In this document: positions 32,600 to 41,609 of the stretch, piece by piece
Layout: every line of letters begins with the position of its first letter
How positions within the stretch are numbered: position 1 is the stretch's first letter
Assembly: GCA_937995335.1 (NCBI GenBank)
Contig: CALKIH010000060.1
Span: 1 to 64,000 of the forward strand
Reading direction: 5' to 3'
DNA from: UBA2357 sp002344625
GTDB taxonomy: Bacteria; Pseudomonadota; Gammaproteobacteria; Burkholderiales; Rhodocyclaceae
DNA: 64,000 nucleotides
The notes under the pieces: model-generated
What the model saw: only the letters and a program-made list of their open reading frames with translations
Databases searched by the model: none
What the model was told of the DNA's origin: nothing
Made by a program: the position numbers and the translations under genes

Positions 32600-34273
32600 T
32601 TGTCACCAATAAGATTCGCTCTTTTTTCATGCCTGCTGCTGCCGATCACGACGGCGTTTGCGCAAGTCCCGACCCCCGCCCCCGGTTCCGTCCAGATTCG
32701 CGATCAGCTCGAGCGGATGGCGGCGGCCGAGGCCGGCGCGCCCAGGCCGCGCAACCAGGTTTCGGCGCAAGACCTGCAAGCTTTCTACGAGCAAGCCGGA
32801 TTCGAACCGCTCTGGAACGAGAGTGGCCGGCTCTCGGCCCTCATCACCGAACTCGAACTGATCGCCGACGACGGCCTGCAGCCCGACGACTACGCGGTCG
32901 AGCCCCTGCTCAAGATCCTGGCGAACCCTGCGCGCGAATCCGCCGCAGATCCCGACGAGGAGCCCGATCCGGCGCGTAGCTGCGAAGAGATCCTGGCGAC
33001 GCACGCCTACCTGCAGGCGCTCACCCATCTTCGCTACGGCAAGCTCGACCCCGAAGGCGTCGAGCCGTACTGGCAGTTCGACGGCGCGCGGACGAATCCG
33101 GACGTTGCCGCCATCGGCAAGCTCGCGCTCGAGCACATCGCCGATCTGGGCACGGCTTTCGAGCAGGCCAGGCCCGAACTCGCGCAGTATGCGGCGTTGC
33201 GCAAGGCGTTCGTGACCCTGCGTGACAAGACGGCGGAGTCGGGCTGGCCGGAAGTTCCGGGCGGACCGTCGCTGCGTGCGGGCGAGACGTCCGAGCGTGT
33301 TCCCGCACTGCGCCAGCGCCTCGGTCTCGGCGGCTACGGCCGGACGGAGGCGCCCGAAAGCGCCGATGCGGCCGTCTTCGACCCGCAGCTCGTCGACGCC
33401 GTCATGCGGTTTCAGCGCGACCACGGACTGGAACCCGACGGCGTGGTCGGGCGCGCGACGCTGAACGCGCTGAACGTCCCGCTGGCCGCGCGCGTCGAAC
33501 AGCTCAAGGTCAATCTCGAACGCACCCGCTGGTTCGCCCGACGGGCGGTTTCGGACTTCGTGCTGGTCGATGTCGCCGGTGCGCGCATCAGCTACTTCCG
33601 CGACGGCGAATCGGTGTGGAGCGCGCGCACCCAGGTTGGCCGACCTTCGCGCCCCACGCCGCTGCTGCGCTCGGAGATCACCCATTTCACGCTGAATCCG
33701 ACCTGGACGGTGCCGCCGACCATTTTGCGCGAGGACAAGCTGCCGGCGATCCAGGCCGACATCGGCTATCTCGAACGCAACCGCTTCCGCGTGCTGGATG
33801 CGTCGGGCATCCAGATCCCGCCCGAGGAGATCGACTGGAACCATCCCGGCGCGATCAACCTGCGTCAGGACGCGGGGCCGGGCAATGCCCTCGGCCAAGT
33901 GGTCGTCCGCTTTCCCAACCCGTTCTCGGTGTACCTGCACGACACGCCGAGCCGCGGCCTGTTCGCGCGCGACAGTCGCGCATTCAGCTCGGGTTGCGTG
34001 CGGGTCGAAGGAGCCGTGAGCCTGGTCGAGCAACTGCTGGCCGACCGGAGCGAAATCGGCCCCGAGCGGTTTCAGGAAATGCTCGCCAGCGGACGGACCC
34101 GCCGGGTGAACCTCGATCGCCCGATTCCGATCCTGATCGGGTACTGGACCGCCAGCGTCACGGATGAAGGCCGTGTGGGCTTCAGGCGCGACATCTACGG
34201 CCACGATCGCCGGGTGGCGGCGGCCCTGGCCAAGCACCGCGCGCTCGGATCGGGCAAGACCGCCTGTCCCTGA
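32600..34273 (+). CDS. YcbB-type L,D-transpeptidase
   Basis: The 557-aa protein starts at TTG and has a signal peptide ending at TTAFA (about residue 21). An N-terminal helical region is followed by a peptidoglycan-binding domain (QLVDAVMRFQRDHGLEPDG, about 262-280) and a YkuD catalytic domain. The catalytic domain has HDTPSRGLFARDSRAFSSG and the catalytic cysteine near residue 466 in SGCVRVEG. This is the LdtD/YcbB layout, an enzyme that makes 3-3 crosslinks in murein. The three cell-wall genes at 30.4-34.3 kb form a functional cluster. Confidence 0.9.
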   Translation: MSPIRFALFSCLLLPITTAFAQVPTPAPGSVQIRDQLERMAAAEAGAPRPRNQVSAQDLQAFYEQAGFEPLWNESGRLSALITELELIADDGLQPDDYAVEPLLKILANPARESAADPDEEPDPARSCEEILATHAYLQALTHLRYGKLDPEGVEPYWQFDGARTNPDVAAIGKLALEHIADLGTAFEQARPELAQYAALRKAFVTLRDKTAESGWPEVPGGPSLRAGETSERVPALRQRLGLGGYGRTEAPESADAAVFDPQLVDAVMRFQRDHGLEPDGVVGRATLNALNVPLAARVEQLKVNLERTRWFARRAVSDFVLVDVAGARISYFRDGESVWSARTQVGRPSRPTPLLRSEITHFTLNPTWTVPPTILREDKLPAIQADIGYLERNRFRVLDASGIQIPPEEIDWNHPGAINLRQDAGPGNALGQVVVRFPNPFSVYLHDTPSRGLFARDSRAFSSGCVRVEGAVSLVEQLLADRSEIGPERFQEMLASGRTRRVNLDRPIPILIGYWTASVTDEGRVGFRRDIYGHDRRVAAALAKHRALGSGKTACP

Positions 34274-34394
34274 TCGACCCTTCCGCGCCCCCGCCTGCAG
34301 CAGGGGCGCGGGAACACCCTGCCCCCCGCCTCGACACCCCCTCGCCGCAGCACGGCGGGGCGTGCCTGCCTGCACCTTTTTTTAGAGAAAACGG

Positions 34395-35216
34395 ATGGAT
34401 TCCCTCAAGGTCATCGCCGAGCCCGGCTTCTTCGATCTCATCGTGATTCCCTGGACGCTGCGAATTCTTACCGCCGCCGCGATCTGGTTCATCGGCAAAT
34501 GGATCGCCGGGCGCATCACCCGCATGTTCCGCATGGTGCTTACCCGTGCCAAAGTCGACACCTTGCTGGTGCATTTTCTCGGCAACATCATTCACGCGAT
34601 CCTGCTTGCGGTCGTGGTGCTCGCCGGCCTCGACCACCTCGGCGTGCCCACGACCTCGATGCTCGCGGTGTTCGGCGCGGCCGGTCTGGCGGTCGGCCTC
34701 GCCCTGCGTGATTCGCTCGCGAACTTCGCATCGGGGATCATGCTGATCCTGTTCCGGCCCTTCAAGGTCGGCGATTTCATCGAAGCCGGCGGCGTATCCG
34801 GTGTGCCGGAAGAAATCCGGATCTTCTCGACCGTCATCCGCACCCCCGACAATCGCGTGATCATCGTGCCGAACGGCAACATCGCCAACGACCGGATCAT
34901 CAACTTCAACGCGCTGCCGACCCGCCGCATCGACCTCGTGATCAACGTGAGCTATGCCGACGATCTCCTCCATGCCAAGAGGGTTCTCGGGCGGGTGATG
35001 CGCGAAGACCCGCGGATCCTCGCCGAACCGGCGCCGGTCGTCACGGTTGCCGAGCTCGCCGAGCATTGCGTCGCGATCAACGTTCGCCCCTGGGTCCGGA
35101 CCGAGGACTTCTGGCCCGTGCGCGCCGACCTGCTCGAGCGCATCAGGCTCGCGTTCGACACAGAAGCCCTGACCGTCCCCTTCCCGCAGCGCGAAGTCGT
35201 CATGCGCCAGGGCTAG
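34395..35216 (+). CDS. mscS: Small-conductance mechanosensitive channel (MscS family)
   Basis: The 273-aa protein has three membrane helices (about residues 20-40, 60-83 and 88-110). The pore helix has the glycine/alanine packing GAAGLAVGLALRDSLANFASG that lines MscS channels. FRPFKVGDFIE and the beta domain with VIVPNGNIANDRIIN follow. The length fits the short E. coli-like MscS. It releases solutes upon osmotic downshock. An A-rich sequence precedes the start but no strong ribosome binding site is seen. Confidence 0.93.
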   Translation: MDSLKVIAEPGFFDLIVIPWTLRILTAAAIWFIGKWIAGRITRMFRMVLTRAKVDTLLVHFLGNIIHAILLAVVVLAGLDHLGVPTTSMLAVFGAAGLAVGLALRDSLANFASGIMLILFRPFKVGDFIEAGGVSGVPEEIRIFSTVIRTPDNRVIIVPNGNIANDRIINFNALPTRRIDLVINVSYADDLLHAKRVLGRVMREDPRILAEPAPVVTVAELAEHCVAINVRPWVRTEDFWPVRADLLERIRLAFDTEALTVPFPQREVVMRQG

Positions 35217-35320
35217 CCCGCGCCCGCCGCGTGACGCGGCCGCGCCAAGGTCACGTTGCTGCAACAAGGGTTCCATAGACTTCGGCTCTTTCTTCTTTAC
35301 CCCTGAAGCGGAGCCACAGC

Positions 35321-37282
35321 ATGAAAGCGTCTCATCAGATCGACCCCGATGATCTCCCGACCAATACTTCGGCCAACGAGCATTTCCAGGCGGTGGTCGA
35401 CAAGGCGGTAAACCGGCGCGGATTCCTGAAATCCGGTCTCGGCCTGTCCGCCGCTGTATTCCTCGCCGGGCCGCTCGCGGCCTGTGGCGGCAGTTCGAGC
35501 AAGGACGACGGCGGACCGACTCCGCCCGCGTCGCTGCTCGGATTCACCGCGATTCCGATTTCGACCGCGGACACCGTGGCGATCGCCGCCGGTTACACCG
35601 CCGCCGTGCTGGCCCCCTGGGGTGCGCCGCTGTTCACCGCCGGCCCCGGTTCGAGCTGGGCCGGCGACGGCAGCGACAGCGCCGCGGCCCAGGCCCGCCA
35701 GGTGGGTGACAACCATGACGGCATCCATTACTTCCCGCTCGCCAACAGCAACACCGAAGGCCTGCTGGTGATGAACCACGAGTACACCACCACGACCGAC
35801 GCAGGCATCTACGCCTGGCTGTTCGGCGCCAACGACGCCGGCCCGATGACCACCGAACGCGCCGAAAAGGCCATCAATGCGCACGGCGTGTCCGTCATCC
35901 ACATCCGCCGCAACACCGCCGGCAAGTGGGAGATCGTGCTCGACTCGGCCTACAACCGCCGCATCACCGCCGCGACCCCGATGGAGCTCACCGGCCCGGC
36001 CGCCGGCGCCGACCTGCTCAAGACCAGCGCCGACCCCAGCGGCCGGCAGGTGCTCGGCACCTTCAACAACTGCGGCAATGGCTGGACACCGTGGAACACC
36101 TACCTCACCTGTGAGGAGAACTTCAACAACTACTTCGGCACCACCTCCGGCGCCGACAGCCGCAACGACGCGCAGAAGCGCTATGGCCTGTCCGGCACGA
36201 GCACGTTCTACGGCTGGGAACAGGTCGTCGACCGCTTCGACTACGTGAAGGAACCCAACGAATCCAACCGCTTCGGCTGGATCGTCGAGATCGACCCCTT
36301 CAACCCCGGCTCGACCCCGAAAAAGCGTACCGCGCTGGGCCGGATCAAACACGAGAACGCCGCCTACGCGCTGACCGCCGACAAGCGCATCGTCGTCTAT
36401 ACCGGTGACGACCAGGCCAACGACTACGTCTACAAGTTCGTGTCGGATGGCGTCTATCGCGAAGGCGGAGACAACGCCACCCTGCTCGACAGCGGCAAGC
36501 TCTACGTGGCGAAGTTCAAGGATGGTGCCGCCAGCGGCGACTTCATGGGCGACGGCGAGTGGATCCTGCTCGACAAGGCCGCCAACCCGGTGCTGGCGGC
36601 CGACAGCCGCTTCGCCAACCAGGCCGAGGTGCTGATCCTCACCCGCCTGGCCGCCGACGCGGTGGGCGCCACCAAGATGGACCGCCCGGAATGGGTGACC
36701 GTGCACCCGAGCTCGGGCGAAGTGTATGTGACCCTCACCAACAACTCCGGGCGCAGCACGACCGACGACGCCAACCCGCGCGCCGCCAACCGCTACGGAC
36801 AGATCGTGCGCTGGCGCGAAACCGGCGGCAATGCCGCGGCGACCACGTTCGAATGGGACATCTTCGTGCTGGCCGGCAACCCGGTCAGATACACCGACCG
36901 CAGCGACCTCAAGTCGGGTTCGGCCAACATCACCGCCGACAACACCTTCAACAGCCCGGACGGCCTCGGCTTCGACGCCTTCGGCAGGCTGTGGATCCAA
37001 ACCGACGGCAACTACAGCAATGCCGGCGAATACGAAGGCCAGGGCAACAACCAGATGCTGTGCGCCGACCCGGTCAGCAAGGAAATCCGCCGCTTCTTCG
37101 TCGGGCCCAAGGAATGCGAGGTCACCGGTCTGACCTTCACGCCGGACGGCAAGACCATGTTCATCAACATCCAGCACCCCGGCGAGGCCGGCGACAGCCA
37201 CTGGCCGGAAGGCGGCAACGCGTTGCCGCGTTCGGCGACCGTCGTCATCACCAAGGATGACGGTGGCGTGATCGGCAGCTGA
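35321..37282 (+). CDS. phoX: PhoX family alkaline phosphatase
   Basis: The 653-aa protein has a twin-arginine motif (NRRGFLKSG, arginines 32-33) followed by a hydrophobic run and a lipobox-like LAAC near residue 50, so it is Tat-exported and perhaps lipid-anchored. The body matches PhoX (DUF839): EGLLVMNHEYTT, YLTCEENFNNYF, and the late GLTFTPDGKTMFINIQHPGE. Such enzymes are calcium/iron-dependent phosphatases that release phosphate outside the cytoplasm. A strong terminator follows at 37321. No clear Pho box was identified in the short upstream gap. Confidence 0.9.
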   Translation: MKASHQIDPDDLPTNTSANEHFQAVVDKAVNRRGFLKSGLGLSAAVFLAGPLAACGGSSSKDDGGPTPPASLLGFTAIPISTADTVAIAAGYTAAVLAPWGAPLFTAGPGSSWAGDGSDSAAAQARQVGDNHDGIHYFPLANSNTEGLLVMNHEYTTTTDAGIYAWLFGANDAGPMTTERAEKAINAHGVSVIHIRRNTAGKWEIVLDSAYNRRITAATPMELTGPAAGADLLKTSADPSGRQVLGTFNNCGNGWTPWNTYLTCEENFNNYFGTTSGADSRNDAQKRYGLSGTSTFYGWEQVVDRFDYVKEPNESNRFGWIVEIDPFNPGSTPKKRTALGRIKHENAAYALTADKRIVVYTGDDQANDYVYKFVSDGVYREGGDNATLLDSGKLYVAKFKDGAASGDFMGDGEWILLDKAANPVLAADSRFANQAEVLILTRLAADAVGATKMDRPEWVTVHPSSGEVYVTLTNNSGRSTTDDANPRAANRYGQIVRWRETGGNAAATTFEWDIFVLAGNPVRYTDRSDLKSGSANITADNTFNSPDGLGFDAFGRLWIQTDGNYSNAGEYEGQGNNQMLCADPVSKEIRRFFVGPKECEVTGLTFTPDGKTMFINIQHPGEAGDSHWPEGGNALPRSATVVITKDDGGVIGS

Positions 37283-37320
37283 GCGCGCGAAAGGCCGCGG
37301 ATGCGCCGCGGTCGTGCTTC

Positions 37321-37349
37321 CCGGCCGGGGTCCGCCCCGGCCGGTTTTT
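37321..37349 (+). terminator. Rho-independent terminator after phoX
   Basis: CCGGCCGGGG and CCCCGGCCGG form a perfect 10-bp stem with a 4-base loop, followed by TTTTT. It separates phoX from the gsp operon. Confidence 0.9.
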
Positions 37350-37457
37350 CATCGAACGCGCGGTTCGCGCGCCAGCCCGCCGCACGGGAAAGAAACCCCG
37401 ATCGATACCGGGCGGCGTAGTACTATTCCGCCTTCTGTGTCGGCCAACACGTATTCC

Positions 37458-37985
37458 ATGATCAAGCATCGTCTGTCCGGTCGTTCGACCCGCGCTCTGG
37501 TCGCGATCGCGTGGCTGCTGTCGATTGCATTCACCGCCTGGATCGCCGCCGAGTTGATGCTTCGTCTCACCCAGCCCCAAGGGCTCGCGGCCGACTTCCA
37601 GTCGGTCACCGACCCGCGCGTCGCGGCCCAGCGGCTCGCCACCCGCGCGCCGATCGCCAGCAGCCACAGTGAGCGCCAGGCGCCGCAGTCGGCAATCTGG
37701 GTGAGCGAGGGCTTCGAGTTGGTCGGCGTCGCAACCGGATTCGGCACCGACCAGGGATTCGCCCTGATCAAGCCGACCGGCGGCAAGGTTGGCGCTTTCG
37801 TGATCGGTGAGCAGATCGTTCCCGGCGTCGTCCTGGCGGCGCTGCATGCTTCGCACGTCGATATCGAGCGCGCCGGCGTGCGCGAGATCGTGCAACTGCA
37901 GCGCACGCCGCTTGCGGGCGGCGTCGCGCCGGTCGTCATCAACCCAGGCAATCCCGCCCTGCCGGACCCGGCCAATCTGAGATAA
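37458..37985 (+). CDS. gspC: Type II secretion inner-membrane protein GspC
   Basis: The ATG at 37458 gives 175 aa. There is one N-terminal membrane helix (ALVAIAWLLSIAFTAWIAAEL, about residues 12-32) and a periplasmic homology region with EGFELVGVATGFGTDQGFALI. The C-terminus is short and lacks a PDZ or coiled-coil domain. GspC links the inner-membrane platform to the GspD secretin. Its position directly before gspD and its size agree with the family. The start is preceded by only a weak ribosome binding site. Confidence 0.85.
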   Translation: MIKHRLSGRSTRALVAIAWLLSIAFTAWIAAELMLRLTQPQGLAADFQSVTDPRVAAQRLATRAPIASSHSERQAPQSAIWVSEGFELVGVATGFGTDQGFALIKPTGGKVGAFVIGEQIVPGVVLAALHASHVDIERAGVREIVQLQRTPLAGGVAPVVINPGNPALPDPANLR

Positions 37986-37992
37986 TCACCGC

Positions 37993-40137
37993 ATGAATTC
38001 ATTTGTCCGCGTCGGTCGTGCCCTGATCGCCAGTGTCGTATTGTTCCTTCCGATCAAGGCCATGGCAGCCGACGTGTCGAGCGACCAGACGGTGTCGCTG
38101 AACTTTGCCAATGCCGAGATCGCCTCGGTGATCGATGCAATCGGCAAGATCTCGGGCAAGAACTTCCTTGTCGATCCGCGCGTCAAGGGCACGCTCAACA
38201 TCGTGACCAACACCCCGGTTTCACGCGATCTCTCGTACCAAATCCTGCTGTCGGCGCTCCGGCTGCAGGGCTTCACCGCGGTGGAAGGCCCGGGGGTGGT
38301 CAAGATCGTGCCCGAAGCCGATGCCAAGCTGCACGGCGTGCCGGTCGGCCGCGGCAACCGCGCCTCGAACGGCGACAACCTGGTCACCCAGGTGTTCGCG
38401 ATGCGCCATGAATCGGCGGCGCAGATGCTGGCCGTGGTCCGGCCGCTGGTGTCGCCCAACAATACCGTGACCGCGTTTCCGTCGAACAACGTGCTGGTGG
38501 TCACCGACTATGCCGAGAACATCAACCGGATCGCGCGCATCATCGAATCGATCGACGTCCCCCAGGGCGACGTCACGGTGATCCAGCTCGAAAACGCGGT
38601 GGCGGTCGACCTCGCGGGCACGCTCAATCGCCTGCTGGGCGACGGCCGCGGCGCCAGCGCCCAGCCCGGCCTCGCCGACCCGACCCAGCGGGTCAACATC
38701 ATCGCCGAACCCCACACCAACAGCCTGCTGGTGCAGTCCGACAACCCGGCCCGCATCCGCGGCGTGCGCCAGCTGGTGGCCTCGCTCGACAAACCGGGCG
38801 CGGGCGGCAACATCCACGTGGTCTATCTCAAGAACGCCGAGGCGACCAAGGTCGCCCAGACTTTGAACAGCGCGCTTTCGGGCGACGGCAGCAGCACGAG
38901 CCTCACCCAGACCAGCGCGGCGCTGACGCCCGCAAGCACCACGACCACCTTGGCCGGCAACACCGGCGGCCAGGACGGCCGCAGCGTCAGCGGCCTCAGC
39001 ACGGCATCCGATACCACGACCACCGCCACCTCGGGCATGGTGCAGGCCGACCCGATCAACAACGCCCTGATCATCGTGGCGCCCGACGCCGTGTATCGCA
39101 ACCTGCGCAACGTGATCGACAAGCTCGACCGCCGCCGCGCCCAGGTGTATATCGAAGCGCTGATCGCCGAGATTTCCTCCGACCGTGCCACCGAGATCGG
39201 CATCCAGTGGCAAAGCACCAACATTCCCGACGGCAGCTCCGGCTCGGGCGCCTTCGGCGGCACCAACTTCGGCGGCGCGGGCCAGAACATTTTCGGCGCC
39301 GCGGCGAACCCGGGCTCGGTGGGCAAGGGCATGAACCTCCTCATCGGCGCCGGAACGGTATCGATCCCGATCGGCGGCGAGATGGTCGAGATCTTCAACC
39401 TGGGCCTGCTCGCGCGTTTTCTGGAAACCGACAGCCGCACCAACATCCTGTCGACGCCGACGCTGGTCACCCTCGACAACGAGGCGGCCAAGATCGTCGT
39501 CGGCCGCAACCTGCCGTTCGTGACCGGCCAATACACCAGCACCGGCAGCGGCTCCGGGGTCGAGAATCCGTTCCAGACGATCGAACGGCGCGATGTCGGG
39601 CTCACCCTCGAGGTGCGGCCGCAAATCTCCGAGGGCGGCTCGATCAAGCTGGAGATCTACCAGGAAGCCTCGTCGGTGGTGCCGACGGTCGACGTCTCGC
39701 TCGGTCCGGTCACCAATACCCGCTCGATCAAGTCCACCGTGCTGGTCGACGATGGCGCGATCATCGCACTCGGCGGCCTGGTCGAGGACAGCTTCTCGTC
39801 CGGCGAGGAGAAAGTGCCTTTCCTCGGCGACCTGCCGTATGCCGGTGCGCTGTTCCGCTACGACAGCCGCAAGCGCACCAAGACCAACCTGGTCGTGTTC
39901 CTGCGCCCGGTCATCATGCGCGACCAGGACAGCTACACCGACCTCACCCAATCGCGCTACGACTACGTGATCGGACAGCAGCGCGAGATCACCGATCAGG
40001 TGCGCCTGATGCGCAATGAACCGGCGGCACCGACGCTGCCCGCGTTCGACCGTTCGGGCGACCCCGCCACCCAGGCGCCGGCACCGGTCGTCGAGGCGAC
40101 CATCGTGCCGGTCAACGGCGGCTCGCGGCTGCAATGA
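37993..40137 (+). CDS. gspD: Type II secretion secretin GspD
   Basis: The 714-aa protein has a signal peptide (cleavage after AMA, about residue 24), then the N0 to N3 domains (VSLNFANAEIASVIDAIGKI at the start). Its secretin core has LIAEISSDRATEIGIQWQ, the glycine/serine-rich loop near residue 415, ETDSRTNILSTPTLVTLDN and the VPFLGDLPYAGALFRY end motif. A Pro-rich C-terminal S-domain-like tail follows. It forms the outer-membrane gate for folded exoproteins. Its stop overlaps gspE by four bases. Confidence 0.97.
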   Translation: MNSFVRVGRALIASVVLFLPIKAMAADVSSDQTVSLNFANAEIASVIDAIGKISGKNFLVDPRVKGTLNIVTNTPVSRDLSYQILLSALRLQGFTAVEGPGVVKIVPEADAKLHGVPVGRGNRASNGDNLVTQVFAMRHESAAQMLAVVRPLVSPNNTVTAFPSNNVLVVTDYAENINRIARIIESIDVPQGDVTVIQLENAVAVDLAGTLNRLLGDGRGASAQPGLADPTQRVNIIAEPHTNSLLVQSDNPARIRGVRQLVASLDKPGAGGNIHVVYLKNAEATKVAQTLNSALSGDGSSTSLTQTSAALTPASTTTTLAGNTGGQDGRSVSGLSTASDTTTTATSGMVQADPINNALIIVAPDAVYRNLRNVIDKLDRRRAQVYIEALIAEISSDRATEIGIQWQSTNIPDGSSGSGAFGGTNFGGAGQNIFGAAANPGSVGKGMNLLIGAGTVSIPIGGEMVEIFNLGLLARFLETDSRTNILSTPTLVTLDNEAAKIVVGRNLPFVTGQYTSTGSGSGVENPFQTIERRDVGLTLEVRPQISEGGSIKLEIYQEASSVVPTVDVSLGPVTNTRSIKSTVLVDDGAIIALGGLVEDSFSSGEEKVPFLGDLPYAGALFRYDSRKRTKTNLVVFLRPVIMRDQDSYTDLTQSRYDYVIGQQREITDQVRLMRNEPAAPTLPAFDRSGDPATQAPAPVVEATIVPVNGGSRLQ

Positions 40138-41603
40138 GCCCGGATCGCGGCCTGCCCTACGGCTTCGCCCGCAAGCAGGGTATCCTCGTGCGGGCACGCG
40201 CCGACGAGGGCGCCGAGCTCATCCTGCGCGAAGACGCCAGCCCGGGGGCGCTGGCCGAGGTGCGGCGCGAATTCGCGATGGCGATGAACATCGTGCGCGT
40301 CTCGGCACAGGCGTTCGAGGCGCACCTGGCGGAATGCTACGGCGGCGACGACAACACCGCCGCCGACGTGCTCGCCGATGTCGGGCAGGACATCGACCTC
40401 GGCCAGTTGATGACCGACATGCCGGCGGTCGCCGACCTGCTCGAAAGCCAGGACGACGCACCGATCATCCGCATGATCAATGCGCTGCTGACCCAGGCGG
40501 TGCGCGAAGGGGCGTCCGACATCCATATCGAGCCCTACGAAACCAAGTCGGTGGTGCGGCTGCGCCGCGACGGCGTGCTGCGCGACATCGCCCAGCCCCA
40601 TCGCGGCCTGCACGCGGCCATGGCATCGCGCATCAAGATCATGGCCAGCCTCGACATCGCCGAGAAGCGCCTGCCCCAGGATGGCCGCATCGGCCTGCGC
40701 CTGGCGGGACGCGCCGTCGACGTGCGGGTATCGACGCTGCCCACCACCCACGGCGAGCGCCTGGTGCTGCGGGTGCTCGACAAGGCCGCCGCCCGCATCG
40801 GGCTCGACACCCTGGGCATGGCGGACGACACCCGCGAACGCTTCGCCGGCCTGCTGCGCCAGCCGCATGGCATCGTGCTGGTCACCGGACCGACCGGTTC
40901 GGGCAAGAGCACGACCCTCTACGCGGCCCTCCAGACGATGGACGCGGGCCGGCTCAACATCGTCACGGTCGAGGACCCGGTCGAGTTCGATCTGCCCGGC
41001 GTCGGCCAGATCCAGGCCAACGCGCGCATCGGGCTGAGCTTCGCGAAGGCCTTGCGCGCCATTCTGCGGCAGGATCCCGACGTGATCATGATCGGCGAGA
41101 TCCGCGATCTCGAGACCGCGCAGATCGCGGTCCAGGCCAGCCTCACCGGCCACCTGGTGCTGGCGACCCTGCATACCAACGATGCGCCGTCGGCGGTCAC
41201 CCGGCTGGTCGACATGGGGGTCGAACCGTTTCTCCTCGCCTCCACCCTGCGCGGCGTGCTGGCGCAAAGACTGGTGCGGCGCCTGTGCGGCGCCTGTCGC
41301 GTCGCGCGTCCGGCCGCCGCGGCCGATCACGCGCTGTTCGGCGAGCACTGCCCCGCCGAACTGTGGACGGCCACGGGCTGCGCCAGCTGCGGCCATACCG
41401 CTTACGCCGGGCGCAGCGGCATCTACGAACTCATCAATACCGACGAAACGCTGGCCCGGCTCATTCACGACGGCGCCGACGAAGCGCGGCTGCGGGCGCA
41501 TGTGCGCGCCCACCAGTCGCGCAGCCTGCGCGATGACGGCCTGCGCCATCTCGCGGCCGGACTCACCTCGGCCGAAGAGTTGCTGCGCGCGACCCGGGAC
41601 TGA
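40134..41603 (+). CDS. gspE: Type II secretion ATPase GspE
   Basis: The 489-aa protein has an N-terminal N1/N2 domain and the ATPase domain: Walker A GPTGSGKSTT at about residue 251, Asp box VEDPVEFDLPG, Walker B DPDVIMIGEIRDLETA and the His box GHLVLATLHTND. A zinc-binding four-cysteine element (CGAC ... CASC) lies between about 385 and 420. It powers pseudopilus assembly from the cytoplasmic side. It overlaps gspD and precedes gspF by six bases. Confidence 0.97.
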   Translation: MSPDRGLPYGFARKQGILVRARADEGAELILREDASPGALAEVRREFAMAMNIVRVSAQAFEAHLAECYGGDDNTAADVLADVGQDIDLGQLMTDMPAVADLLESQDDAPIIRMINALLTQAVREGASDIHIEPYETKSVVRLRRDGVLRDIAQPHRGLHAAMASRIKIMASLDIAEKRLPQDGRIGLRLAGRAVDVRVSTLPTTHGERLVLRVLDKAAARIGLDTLGMADDTRERFAGLLRQPHGIVLVTGPTGSGKSTTLYAALQTMDAGRLNIVTVEDPVEFDLPGVGQIQANARIGLSFAKALRAILRQDPDVIMIGEIRDLETAQIAVQASLTGHLVLATLHTNDAPSAVTRLVDMGVEPFLLASTLRGVLAQRLVRRLCGACRVARPAAAADHALFGEHCPAELWTATGCASCGHTAYAGRSGIYELINTDETLARLIHDGADEARLRAHVRAHQSRSLRDDGLRHLAAGLTSAEELLRATRD

Positions 41604-41609
41604 GCGACG

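Noticed and set aside
35297..37201. 634-codon minus-strand open frame opposite phoX
   Set aside because: Antisense shadow of PhoX with glycine- and valine-rich repetitive composition and no recognisable domain.
38221..40197. 658-codon minus-strand open frame opposite gspD
   Set aside because: Antisense shadow of the secretin gene; it runs through gspD and into gspE with no independent coding signal.
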